This document shows, piece by piece, positions 6,892 through 13,272 of a stretch of 15,719 bases of DNA (within the stretch, counting starts at the first letter, position 1; the number at the start of each line of letters is the position of its first letter). This DNA comes from Aquiflexum sp041751335 (GTDB lineage Bacteria; Bacteroidota; Bacteroidia; Cytophagales; Cyclobacteriaceae). The stretch covers positions 1-15,719 of the forward strand of contig NZ_JBGSXS010000280.1 of NCBI RefSeq assembly GCF_041751335.1, read 5' to 3'. Under the pieces are notes generated by a model. That model worked only from the letters and a program-made list of their open reading frames with translations, ran no database searches and was not told where the DNA came from. The position numbers were made by a program, and so were the translations under genes.

Positions 6892-8337
6892 TTAACCAAC
6901 TGATCCTTCCAAGGTCAGTGCTAATAGCTTCTGAGCTTCAACAGCAAACTCCATTGGCAATTGGTTGAGTACCTCCTTAGCATATCCATTGACTATCAAT
7001 GCTACAGCATCTTCAGTTGAAATACCTCTTTGGTTACAATAGAAAAGCTGATCTTCGCCTATTTTTGAAGTTGTTGCTTCATGTTCCACTTGGGCAGTTG
7101 AGTTTTGGATATCTATATATGGAAAAGTGTGCGCACCACATTTGCCTCCCATTAATAAGGAGTCACATTGAGAGAAATTGCGGGAATTGGTTGCCCGCTT
7201 CATTACTTGCACTTGACCCCTGTATGAATTCTGTGAATGCCCAGCTGAGATTCCCTTCGATACAATTCTTGAGCGGGTATTTTTACCAATGTGGATCATT
7301 TTGGTGCCGGTATCTGCTTGTTGATAATTGTTGGTTACAGCTACTGAATAAAATTCTCCAACTGAATGATCTCCCTTTAATATGCACGAAGGGTATTTCC
7401 AAGTAACAGCAGACCCTGTTTCCACTTGGGTCCATGATATTTTAGAATAGTCACCGGCACAGATTCCTCGTTTTGTAACAAAATTAAAAATCCCGCCTTT
7501 ACCTTCTTTATCGCCAGGGAACCAATTTTGTACTGTGGAATATTTAACCTCAGCATTTTTGGCAGCGTAGATTTCCACTACAGCGGCATGCAATTGATTT
7601 TCGTCTCTTTGTGGAGCAGTACATCCTTCTAAATAGGATACATAAGAGCCTTCTTCAGCAATAATCAAAGTTCTTTCAAATTGACCTGTGTTGGCAGCAT
7701 TAATTCTAAAGTAGGTAGATAATTCCATAGGACATCTTACCCCACTCGGTATGTAACAGAATGATCCGTCAGAAAAAACCGCAGAATTAAGCGCAGCATA
7801 ATAATTGTCGTTGATTGGTACAACAGAACCCAAATATTTTTTAACTAATTCGGGGTGTTCTTTTACTGCTTCGCTGAATGAACAAAAAATGATCCCCAAC
7901 TTAGAAAGCGTTACTTTAAAAGTAGTACCCACTGATACGGAGTCTAAGACTGCATCAACCGCTATTCCCTGTAATCTCTTCTGCTCATTCAAAGAAATTC
8001 CTAATCTTTCATAAATCTGAAGTAATTCAGGATCTATCTCGTCAAGATTTTTTGGTTTATTCTTTTGCTTTGGTGCGGAGTAATACTTCAAAGATTGAAG
8101 GTCGATTTTTGGATAATGTACGTTTGCCCATTCAGGTTCGATCATGGTCAACCAATTCCTAAAAGCCTTAAGCCTCCATTCTAATAACCATTCAGGTTCT
8201 TCTTTTTTTGAAGAAATCCATCTGATAATACCTTCATTCAATCCGGCAGGAGCTTCATCTGCTTCCAGATCCACCGACCAGCCATGTTCATATTCTCTAG
8301 ATGTAAATTCTTCTAAAATTTGATTGTCTTTGCTCAT
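6892..8337 (-). CDS. sufB: Fe-S cluster assembly scaffold protein SufB
   Basis: A 481-residue core scaffold subunit of the SUF system that receives persulfide sulfur from SufE and holds the nascent cluster. The C-terminal conserved block contains C434 in Q-L-F-Y-C-N-Q-R-G-I and E463, 29 residues later; the spacing equals that of E. coli SufB Cys405 and Glu434, the residues needed for sulfur receipt and cluster assembly. The middle of the protein carries the strongly conserved SufB stretches P-S-G-V-R-C-P-M-E-L-S-T-Y-F-R-I and Q-N-W-F-P-G-D. It is the first gene of the seven-gene operon, with a candidate promoter about 40 bases upstream at 8375-8382. No sufA-type carrier or Rrf2 regulator gene is linked. 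Confidence 0.97.
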   Translation of the reverse strand: MSKDNQILEEFTSREYEHGWSVDLEADEAPAGLNEGIIRWISSKKEEPEWLLEWRLKAFRNWLTMIEPEWANVHYPKIDLQSLKYYSAPKQKNKPKNLDEIDPELLQIYERLGISLNEQKRLQGIAVDAVLDSVSVGTTFKVTLSKLGIIFCSFSEAVKEHPELVKKYLGSVVPINDNYYAALNSAVFSDGSFCYIPSGVRCPMELSTYFRINAANTGQFERTLIIAEEGSYVSYLEGCTAPQRDENQLHAAVVEIYAAKNAEVKYSTVQNWFPGDKEGKGGIFNFVTKRGICAGDYSKISWTQVETGSAVTWKYPSCILKGDHSVGEFYSVAVTNNYQQADTGTKMIHIGKNTRSRIVSKGISAGHSQNSYRGQVQVMKRATNSRNFSQCDSLLMGGKCGAHTFPYIDIQNSTAQVEHEATTSKIGEDQLFYCNQRGISTEDAVALIVNGYAKEVLNQLPMEFAVEAQKLLALTLEGSVG

Positions 8338-8374
8338 GAGGTTGAGTTATTTAGACTAATTATAGTTTGCTGTG

Positions 8375-8382
8375 CGAAGATA
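8375..8382 (-). promoter_or_regulatory. Candidate -7 element of the suf operon promoter
   Basis: The minus strand reads TATCTTCG, one base from the Bacteroidota -7 consensus TAnnTTTG, about 40 bases before the sufB ATG. No TTTG occurs at the ideal -33 distance, though one lies 11 bases upstream of the element. I see no clear Fur box or IscR site around it. Confidence 0.4.
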
Positions 8383-8473
8383 CAACATTAAACCAAATTA
8401 TTATGTTCAGGGTCATTTCAAATTTCTATGAAATCTTAAAAAAAATTGAGTTATATGACTTATAATCAATGAT

Positions 8474-8512
8474 ATAAAAAAATAAAAGGTCAAGTTTTTA
8501 AATTTTGACCTT
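8474..8512 (-). terminator. Probable intrinsic terminator of the Lrp/AsnC gene
   Basis: On the minus strand AAGGTCAA (8512-8505) pairs with TTGACCTT (8493-8486) across an 11-base loop, followed by TTTTATTTTTTTAT (8487-8474). It lies about 100 bases after the Lrp stop codon and upstream of the suf promoter, so it should separate the two units. Confidence 0.75.
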
Positions 8513-8528
8513 AATATTATAATTATAT

Positions 8529-8575
8529 TTAATCTTGGATTAACTTTAAAATAAATTAAATTAGATTTAATCTAA
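8529..8575. promoter_or_regulatory. Two palindromes 32 bases apart between the Lrp gene and the suf operon
   Basis: TTAATCTTGGATTAA (8529-8543, 6-bp arms) and TTAGATTTAATCTAA (8561-8575, 7-bp arms) have centres at 8536 and 8568, about three helical turns apart. They are short, AT-rich and lie upstream of the suf promoter but also in the 3' region of the Lrp transcript. They may be operator sites or chance symmetry in AT-rich DNA. Confidence 0.3.
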
Positions 8576-8615
8576 ATTACGTTATTTTTAACTTATTATT
8601 CAAAATTCACTGACA

Positions 8616-9092
8616 TTAGTCAATCTTTTTGTCGAAAAACTGAATGGGCCTATTGATGCTTTCTTCAAGAACTATCAATGTTTCGGTTCTATCAATTCCT
8701 TCAACTTTTTGGATTTTATCCAATACGGTTCGGAGGTGATTGGTGTCTTTACAGATAATTTTTGCAAAAATGCTGTAATTCCCAGTAGTATAGTAGGCAT
8801 TGATGACCTCTGAAATCTCCTTTAATCTGTCAATAACGGTGTCGTAAAGAGAACTTTTCTCCAAATAGATTCCCAAAAATGCCGAAATATCATAGCCTAA
8901 TTTTGAGAAATCAATATTAAGCGTTGCACTTTTTACAATACCCATATCCTCGAGTTTTCTCATCCGAACGTGTACTGTTCCTGAGGATACATAGACTTTT
9001 TTGGCGATTTCGGTATAGGGAGTTTTTGCATCATCATTTAATAATGAAATGATCTTGAGATCGACATTATCAATATCTAAAATTTTGTCCAT
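8616..9092 (-). CDS. Lrp/AsnC-family transcriptional regulator
   Basis: A 158-residue regulator of the feast/famine type. The N-terminal winged helix-turn-helix spans about residues 5-55, with L-K-I-I-S-L-L-N-D-D-A-K and the recognition helix in S-S-G-T-V-H-V-R-M-R-K-L-E. The C-terminal RAM/AsnC sensor domain follows, with the T-G-N-Y-S-I-F-A-K-I segment near residue 103 where amino acid effectors bind in relatives. These proteins form dimers and octamers that wrap DNA at phased sites. The gene is upstream of, and on the same strand as, the suf operon, but a terminator lies between. The divergent region on its other side contains four phased ACCAAA half-sites (9159-9242), which could be its own binding sites. 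The effector and regulon cannot be predicted. Confidence 0.95.
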   Translation of the reverse strand: MDKILDIDNVDLKIISLLNDDAKTPYTEIAKKVYVSSGTVHVRMRKLEDMGIVKSATLNIDFSKLGYDISAFLGIYLEKSSLYDTVIDRLKEISEVINAYYTTGNYSIFAKIICKDTNHLRTVLDKIQKVEGIDRTETLIVLEESINRPIQFFDKKID

Positions 9093-9158
9093 TTTTTTTG
9101 GGTTAATTTGAGGCTATGTTAATTATTTGGCAGGTAAATTATGAAATACTTAAAAAAT

Positions 9159-9242
9159 ACCAAAATAAATTTTTCAATTTGTAAAAATGACCAAAATGCA
9201 TTTACTTTGGTGACGTTGTTTGAGAATTATAGAAAATTTGGT
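9159..9242. promoter_or_regulatory. Symmetric array of four ACCAAA half-sites, candidate Lrp operator
   Basis: ACCAAA occurs at 9159-9164 and 9190-9195, and its complement TTTGGT at 9206-9211 and 9237-9242. Both same-orientation spacings are 31 bases, and all four copies are symmetric about 9200.5. The array lies 67-150 bases upstream of the Lrp start. On the minus strand the copies at 9195-9192 and 9168-9161 also look like a -33 TTTG and a one-mismatch -7 (TTATTTTG) with 23-base spacing, so the sites may overlap the Lrp promoter. Binding by Lrp is inference. Confidence 0.45.
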
Positions 9243-9360
9243 AAATAATTGTTTTTGTCAAATAAATAATTGAGAAACTTAGTTTTATATTATTTTCAGC
9301 ATCTTAATTTTAGAAACTTTTAATCTCTAAAGTTATATTTGGGTTTATATTCTAAAAAGG

Positions 9361-9385
9361 GTCTTGCTAATGGCAAGACTTTTTT
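9361..9385 (+). terminator. Orphan intrinsic terminator in the divergent region
   Basis: GTCTTGC (9361-9367), a 5-base loop and GCAAGAC (9373-9379) form a perfect 7-bp stem followed directly by six T. No annotated plus-strand gene ends here; the nearest plus-strand gene starts downstream. It could end a short untranslated RNA begun in the divergent region, or stop antisense transcripts from the Lrp promoter region. On the minus strand it would also be followed by CCTTTTT, so it may work both ways. Confidence 0.7.
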
Positions 9386-9415
9386 GTGCCCACAAAAATA
9401 TTTGAACAACAATAA

Positions 9416-9448
9416 TTTGCATTTGAAAATATTTTATCTGTATATTTG
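9416..9448 (+). promoter_or_regulatory. Bacteroidota-type promoter of the exported TonB-C-like protein gene
   Basis: TTTG (9416-9419) is followed after 21 bases by TATATTTG (9441-9448), matching TTTG / TAnnTTTG. Transcription would begin around 9451-9454, which places the ATG at 9459 almost at the 5' end and favours the ATG at 9471. Confidence 0.7.
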
Positions 9449-9470
9449 TACAACTTAAATGCACAAACCC

Positions 9471-9974
9471 ATGAACAAACTAATCGGAGTTCTGATTTTA
9501 TTTTTCGGAACAGTAATTTTCTCGCAGCAACAATCAATTGCATCCAATATGATTACATGGGATGTAGATTCCAAAAAAACTATGAACTCCTCCAATGACA
9601 GAGTTCCTGAAAATGTTTCACTCATTCCCTTGGGAGAATCTGTAAATTCATCTATTATTTCAGGAGATGAATTGGAAACTGATTATTTTTACTTTTCTCC
9701 ATGGACATGGTCAGAGTCAACCTTGGAAATGTTGGATAAAAGCTCATCTTTCATCTTTCGATCCAAAAAGAGTGCAGAAATAGAGGAATTACGTGTATTG
9801 GTTAGTATTAACGACAAAGGTAAATTAACAGGTTATAAAGTATTAAATGAAGAGGCTGATAAAGGTTTGATAGAAAGAGTGGGATATGTTTTAAGAAAAA
9901 TGCCAAGTGCTATACCCGTACCTGGTTTTGATAAATATGAAGCCATGAATTTTGAATTGACGATTGGTTATTAA
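9471..9974 (+). CDS. Small exported protein with a TonB C-terminal-like domain, function unknown
   Basis: A 167-residue protein. It begins with a Sec-type signal peptide, M-N-K followed by the hydrophobic stretch L-I-G-V-L-I-L-F-F-G-T-V-I-F, with likely cleavage near S-Q-Q-Q-S-I-A. An ATG four codons earlier (9459) is in frame, but the promoter would leave it a leader of under ten bases, so I prefer 9471. The middle (about residues 25-90) is low in recognisable features, rich in Ser, Asn and Asp. The last 60 residues (V-L-V-S-I-N-D-K-G-K-L-T, then L-R-K-M-P-S-A-I-P-V-P-G-F) resemble the C-terminal domain of TonB-family proteins, which contacts outer-membrane receptors; there is no Pro-rich spanner or permanent membrane anchor, so it is not an ordinary TonB. 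It is a single-gene unit with its own promoter and strong terminator. The domain reading is by eye. Confidence 0.75.
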   Translation: MNKLIGVLILFFGTVIFSQQQSIASNMITWDVDSKKTMNSSNDRVPENVSLIPLGESVNSSIISGDELETDYFYFSPWTWSESTLEMLDKSSSFIFRSKKSAEIEELRVLVSINDKGKLTGYKVLNEEADKGLIERVGYVLRKMPSAIPVPGFDKYEAMNFELTIGY

Positions 9975-10002
9975 AATAAGGTAGTTTGATTAGTATAATT
10001 TT

Positions 10003-10035
10003 CCCCAATGAACCGTTCATTGGGGATTTTTTTTT
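10003..10035 (+). terminator. Strong intrinsic terminator of the exported-protein gene
   Basis: CCCCAATGAA (10003-10012) and its exact complement (10016-10025) form a 10-bp stem with a three-base loop, followed by A and nine T. It separates the exported-protein gene from the M14 peptidase gene. Confidence 0.95.
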
Positions 10036-10092
10036 GAGCGGTTAGGAAGGAGTAAAGGCAAATCCTAATTTTATCCTGAACAACAAACAACA

Positions 10093-12015
10093 ATGATGAA
10101 GAAATATCTACTCTTATTGACAGGGTTATCACTTTTCGCATATGGAAATTCTTTAGCGCAAGAATCATCTTATGTAGATCTAAAAAAGTGGCCTGAACAA
10201 GATGAAAAAACCAAATTTTATACCATTTCGGGTGAAAGACACGGTCAGTCTTTTTTCAAGAAACATCAATTTCCTGAAGTGGAGTATGAAGCAAAAGAAA
10301 AGTTGACTTTTGATATTTACCATACTCCTGATGTCATGTATCATTGGTACAGGCTATGGGCAGAGAAGTATCCTGATATTACTGAACTGTACGAAGTTGC
10401 AAAGTCATTTGAGGGAAGACCAATTTTGCAAATGACCATCTCTAACAAAAAAACCGGAAAAAGCACAGATAAGCCCGCAGCTTATTTTGAAGGTGGTAGA
10501 CATGGTGGAGAAGTGACAGCGAGTGAAGCCGTTTTCTGGTTGACAAATCACCTCTTAGAAAACTACGGTAAAGATCCCCAAATCACCAAATTGATCGACA
10601 CCAAAACAATTTATATTCGTCCTCAGAACAATCCTGACGGCACAAATATGTATCTTTTTTCAGAGCAAAGAAATCGGAGCACTGTTAGACCTTATGATGT
10701 AGATGGAGATGGATTATATGATGAAGACCCTGAAGAGGACCTCAACGATGATGGTGTTATCCATATGATGCGAAAAAAAGCTGTTAGTGAGGATGATAAG
10801 GAAAAAGCAAATTTTATTATTGATCCAAAGGACCCTAAGGGTAGACTGATGAAGCGTGTCCTTGAAGGAAAAGGAGATTATTTATTGTACTCCGAAGGGA
10901 TTGATAATGACGGAGATGGAAAATTCAATGAGGATGGCATTGGTGGACTTGATCTTCATAGAAACTACCCGGAAAACTGGAGACCTGACAATAGGGGAGA
11001 TGCTACTGGAAGAGGATATACACAATTTGGCGCTGGAGAATATCCTCTCAGTGAAATTGAGACAAGGTCAACAGTCCTTTGGTTACTTTCACATCCCAAT
11101 ATTTCTGTGGTCAATTCATTGGATACCAGGGTTCCAATGCACCTTAGGCCACCATCTACTTCTTCTAGTGAAGAATCCATGTTCCTAAAGGATAGACTGA
11201 TTTATGAATATTATGATAGTTTGGGAATGACTATTACCGGTTATCCTTGGGCAGGAGATGTTTATGAGACCTATAGTACTAGAGGGAAAGTTAATAGATT
11301 GACAGGAGATCCACTTAAGCCAAACCCGCTGTTTGGACATGGACCGGATTTTGGATATTTCTATTATGGTGCTGTTTGGTATGGAGATGAATTGTGGAAC
11401 AATGGTGCCATGAAGGACTATGATGGAGACGGTGCTTATGACGATTATGATGCAATTCGATGGGATGATGAGGAAAACCAGTCAAGAGGATTTAAAGCTT
11501 GGGAGAAATTTGATCATCCTCAATTGGGCGAAGTGGAAATAGGGGGATTTCATCCGAAGTTCTTTTCACAGAACGGACCGCCTTGGCAACTGGAAGGTTG
11601 GATTAAAAAACAATCACTCTTTAATTTGGCTATGGCCTTGGATCTTCCCCAAATTGAAATTAAAGATGTAAAAGTTACCAAATCTGGTGATGAATATATT
11701 GTGACAGTGACCTGGACTAACTCAGGTAATCTCCCAGTAGCATTAGAACAGGCCAAGAGAGTAAAAATCGTCAGGGAAGACAGGTTGATGCTGGAATTTG
11801 AAAAGGATTTAACCAAAGGTCATGAAAATGCCATTGTACAGATTACATCTCCTGATTTGTACGATAAGACTATTTATGCAGGATACACTGAGTCAGGTGA
11901 ATCCAAGGAGGCAATTTTCAGAGTTAAAGTAAATCAAAAAGAACCTGTAAAGGCCACTTTAAAATTACTTTCTACCAGAGGGGGTTATGTGGAAAGAGAA
12001 ATTATTCTGAAATAA
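10093..12015 (+). CDS. Secreted M14-family zinc carboxypeptidase-like protein with altered active site
   Basis: A 640-residue protein with a signal peptide (M-M-K-K-Y then L-L-L-L-T-G-L-S-L-F-A, cleavage probably near S-L-A-Q). The catalytic domain spans about residues 75-510. Zinc ligands H137 and E140 are in G-R-H-G-G-E, N-P-D-G is at 180-183, and D-L-H-R-N-Y-P at 287-293 corresponds to the carboxypeptidase A D-x-N-R-N, with the conserved Arg (R290) but His for Asn. The third zinc ligand, normally His eight residues before the x-P pair, appears to be D344. The catalytic Glu is probably E433 in G-D-E-L-W. Three D-x-D-x-D-G calcium-loop-like repeats lie at 202-213, 271-282 and 442-453. Residues 520-640 form a beta-rich C-terminal domain. 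Two tandem ATG codons (10093, 10096) open the frame. Likely acts on peptides in the periplasm or outside the cell; the substrate is unknown. Confidence 0.88.
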   Translation: MMKKYLLLLTGLSLFAYGNSLAQESSYVDLKKWPEQDEKTKFYTISGERHGQSFFKKHQFPEVEYEAKEKLTFDIYHTPDVMYHWYRLWAEKYPDITELYEVAKSFEGRPILQMTISNKKTGKSTDKPAAYFEGGRHGGEVTASEAVFWLTNHLLENYGKDPQITKLIDTKTIYIRPQNNPDGTNMYLFSEQRNRSTVRPYDVDGDGLYDEDPEEDLNDDGVIHMMRKKAVSEDDKEKANFIIDPKDPKGRLMKRVLEGKGDYLLYSEGIDNDGDGKFNEDGIGGLDLHRNYPENWRPDNRGDATGRGYTQFGAGEYPLSEIETRSTVLWLLSHPNISVVNSLDTRVPMHLRPPSTSSSEESMFLKDRLIYEYYDSLGMTITGYPWAGDVYETYSTRGKVNRLTGDPLKPNPLFGHGPDFGYFYYGAVWYGDELWNNGAMKDYDGDGAYDDYDAIRWDDEENQSRGFKAWEKFDHPQLGEVEIGGFHPKFFSQNGPPWQLEGWIKKQSLFNLAMALDLPQIEIKDVKVTKSGDEYIVTVTWTNSGNLPVALEQAKRVKIVREDRLMLEFEKDLTKGHENAIVQITSPDLYDKTIYAGYTESGESKEAIFRVKVNQKEPVKATLKLLSTRGGYVEREIILK

Positions 12016-12065
12016 ACTAAGTGTTTTAGGTCTAATCCTATGTGTCACTAAAATTTAATAAATTT

Positions 12066-12130
12066 AAAACCATAAGCTGAAAAATCTATCTGGATATAAA
12101 CCAGAAAAATTTTCAGCTTATGGTTTTTTT
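12066..12130 (+). terminator. Intrinsic terminator of the M14 peptidase gene
   Basis: An 18-base arm (12066-12083) is perfectly complementary to 12110-12127, and the 26-base loop holds a further CTGG/CCAG pairing (12090-12093 with 12101-12104). Seven T (12124-12130) end it. It lies about 50 bases after the stop codon, in the convergent spacer with the minus-strand outer membrane protein gene, and may work in both directions. Confidence 0.9.
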
Positions 12131-12251
12131 GATGTAACCATTATGCCGCAAAATTGCATTGTTTTTAAGCATAAAATTGGAGTTGGAAAATAAAAAATGC
12201 TCAATTGAACTGTCAATAGAGAAAAGTTAATTGTATACTTTCTTTTAGGTT

Positions 12252-12959
12252 TTACCTTCTTAGATATCTTCTAAGCATCACTTGGAAATTGACGAGAACA
12301 TCTGGGTAGAACAGCTTGTTTGTCATATTATTTCCGTCTATTTCTGAACCAATTACAGTCATGACATTCATCTCAAAAGCAAGGTCCCATTCATATTCGA
12401 GGTTGGTGCTGAAACCGATTTTAAAGGGTATATAGGCAGTTGCTGTAGTTTGATTTGACCTTTCTACAAAACCTTCCACAAAAATGCCGTTTTCAATTAA
12501 ACCGTCACGTAAGACTCTTTGGGCCCTTTGGGAGTACATTCCACCAAGACCAAGTCCCATGTAATAATTTACGGCTTCACCGGCCCGCCCTGATTCATTT
12601 GGATTGAGGTGTAAAATGGGCATCAAATCTACGAAAAAGGCATTGCCCTTGAAGAAATAAGCTTGACCATTATTTCCCCAATCAACAATTACAGGAGTGT
12701 TTAAAGGCCTGAATTCTCCACTGTTGAGTATCTGACCACCTACAGTAGTCCTTAAATCTAATTTATAGGATAATTCTTTGGAATAAGCCACAGAAAAGGC
12801 AGGCAAAGTTTTGAACTGCATGTATTTATATATGCCTGCATTGTCAGCATAAATCATTCCCAATCCAAAACCACCTGAAATGTGATCCCTTGATTTTTGT
12901 GCGTGTATATTCCCAATAATCAATATTGAAAAAAGGCAAGTAACTAATAACCTGTACAT
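12252..12959 (-). CDS. Predicted outer membrane beta-barrel protein, function unknown
   Basis: A 235-residue protein with a clear signal peptide (M-Y-R then L-L-V-T-C-L-F-S-I-L-I-I-G, cleavage after N-I-H-A). The mature part begins at the Q-K-S-R-D-H segment and shows alternating hydrophobic/polar strands with Gly and aromatic residues, for example S-G-G-F-G-L-G-M-I-Y, Y-M-G-L-G-L-G-G-M-Y and F-E-M-N-V-M-T-V. It ends with a strand, L-V-N-F-Q-V-M-L, followed by basic residues. This is the pattern of a small barrel of perhaps eight strands, common in Bacteroidota where such proteins have no assigned role. It is alone on the minus strand, convergent with the M14 gene, with a candidate promoter at 12986-13019. 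I do not recognise a specific family. Confidence 0.75.
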   Translation of the reverse strand: MYRLLVTCLFSILIIGNIHAQKSRDHISGGFGLGMIYADNAGIYKYMQFKTLPAFSVAYSKELSYKLDLRTTVGGQILNSGEFRPLNTPVIVDWGNNGQAYFFKGNAFFVDLMPILHLNPNESGRAGEAVNYYMGLGLGGMYSQRAQRVLRDGLIENGIFVEGFVERSNQTTATAYIPFKIGFSTNLEYEWDLAFEMNVMTVIGSEIDGNNMTNKLFYPDVLVNFQVMLRRYLRR

Positions 12960-12985
12960 AAATTAATATCTAATAATTTGGATTG

Positions 12986-13019
12986 CCAATATACAAGAAT
13001 TGTTCCTCAATTTTGCAAA
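12986..13019 (-). promoter_or_regulatory. Candidate promoter of the outer membrane protein gene
   Basis: On the minus strand TTTG (13019-13016) is followed after 22 bases by TATATTGG (12993-12986), one base from TAnnTTTG. The element ends about 27 bases before the ATG at 12959. Confidence 0.4.
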
Positions 13020-13196
13020 TGAGAAACCTAGAATATTGATAACCAAAAATTATGAAAAGTATTTTAGATTTTTGTAATGTATGAAATTGAAATCATGTTA
13101 TTATTTTAATCAGTTTCAAGTTATCATGAACATCCGCAATGATACTGGTATAATGGTAATTCAATATAATTCTCGCCATGAAACTAAATGCAAGGT

Positions 13197-13224
13197 ACAT
13201 CGGTCATCGGTCTTCCGTCCTGAT
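13197..13224. repeat. Second copy of the ATCGGTC-type intergenic repeat
   Basis: The sequence begins with ACATCGGTCATC, identical to 662-673, and continues with related ATCGGTC and TTCCGTC units. The GAGATG-type left half of the other copy is absent here. Confidence 0.45.
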
Positions 13225-13272
13225 AGTAGTAGAATATTGATTTAATGGCAAAGAAACGGATAACCATTTAAG

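Larger units (their letters stand above)
9093..9470. other. 378-base divergent intergenic region
   Basis: No coding region is evident. The stretch lies between the minus-strand Lrp gene and the plus-strand exported-protein gene. It holds, in order, a poly-T/A leader next to the Lrp start codon, a four-copy ACCAAA/TTTGGT array (9159-9242), an orphan plus-strand intrinsic terminator (9361-9385), and the promoter of the plus-strand gene (9416-9448). The rest is AT-rich and featureless. Confidence 0.7.
12960..13272. other. 313-base gene-free spacer between sdhB and the outer membrane protein gene
   Basis: No coding region is evident. It contains the candidate promoter of the outer membrane protein gene (12986-13019) and an ATCGGTC-type repeat (13197-13224). 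A weak pairing near 13232-13273 just after sdhB (C-C-A-T-T-A-A with its near complement) is not followed by a T-run, so I see no convincing terminator for the sdh operon. Confidence 0.6.

Noticed and set aside
6864..6899. TTG-initiated 12-codon N-terminal extension of sufC
   Set aside because: The extension overlaps the sufB stop, is not SufC-like, and the ATG at 6863 gives the standard SufC start and length.
6999..7406. Plus-strand open frame of 135 codons opposite sufB
   Set aside because: It lies entirely within the well-conserved sufB gene on the other strand and its product shows no recognisable domain; it is a shadow frame.
9971..10168. Minus-strand open frame of 65 codons between the exported-protein and M14 genes
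   Set aside because: It crosses the strong plus-strand terminator (10003-10035) and the signal peptide region of the M14 gene; the product looks random.
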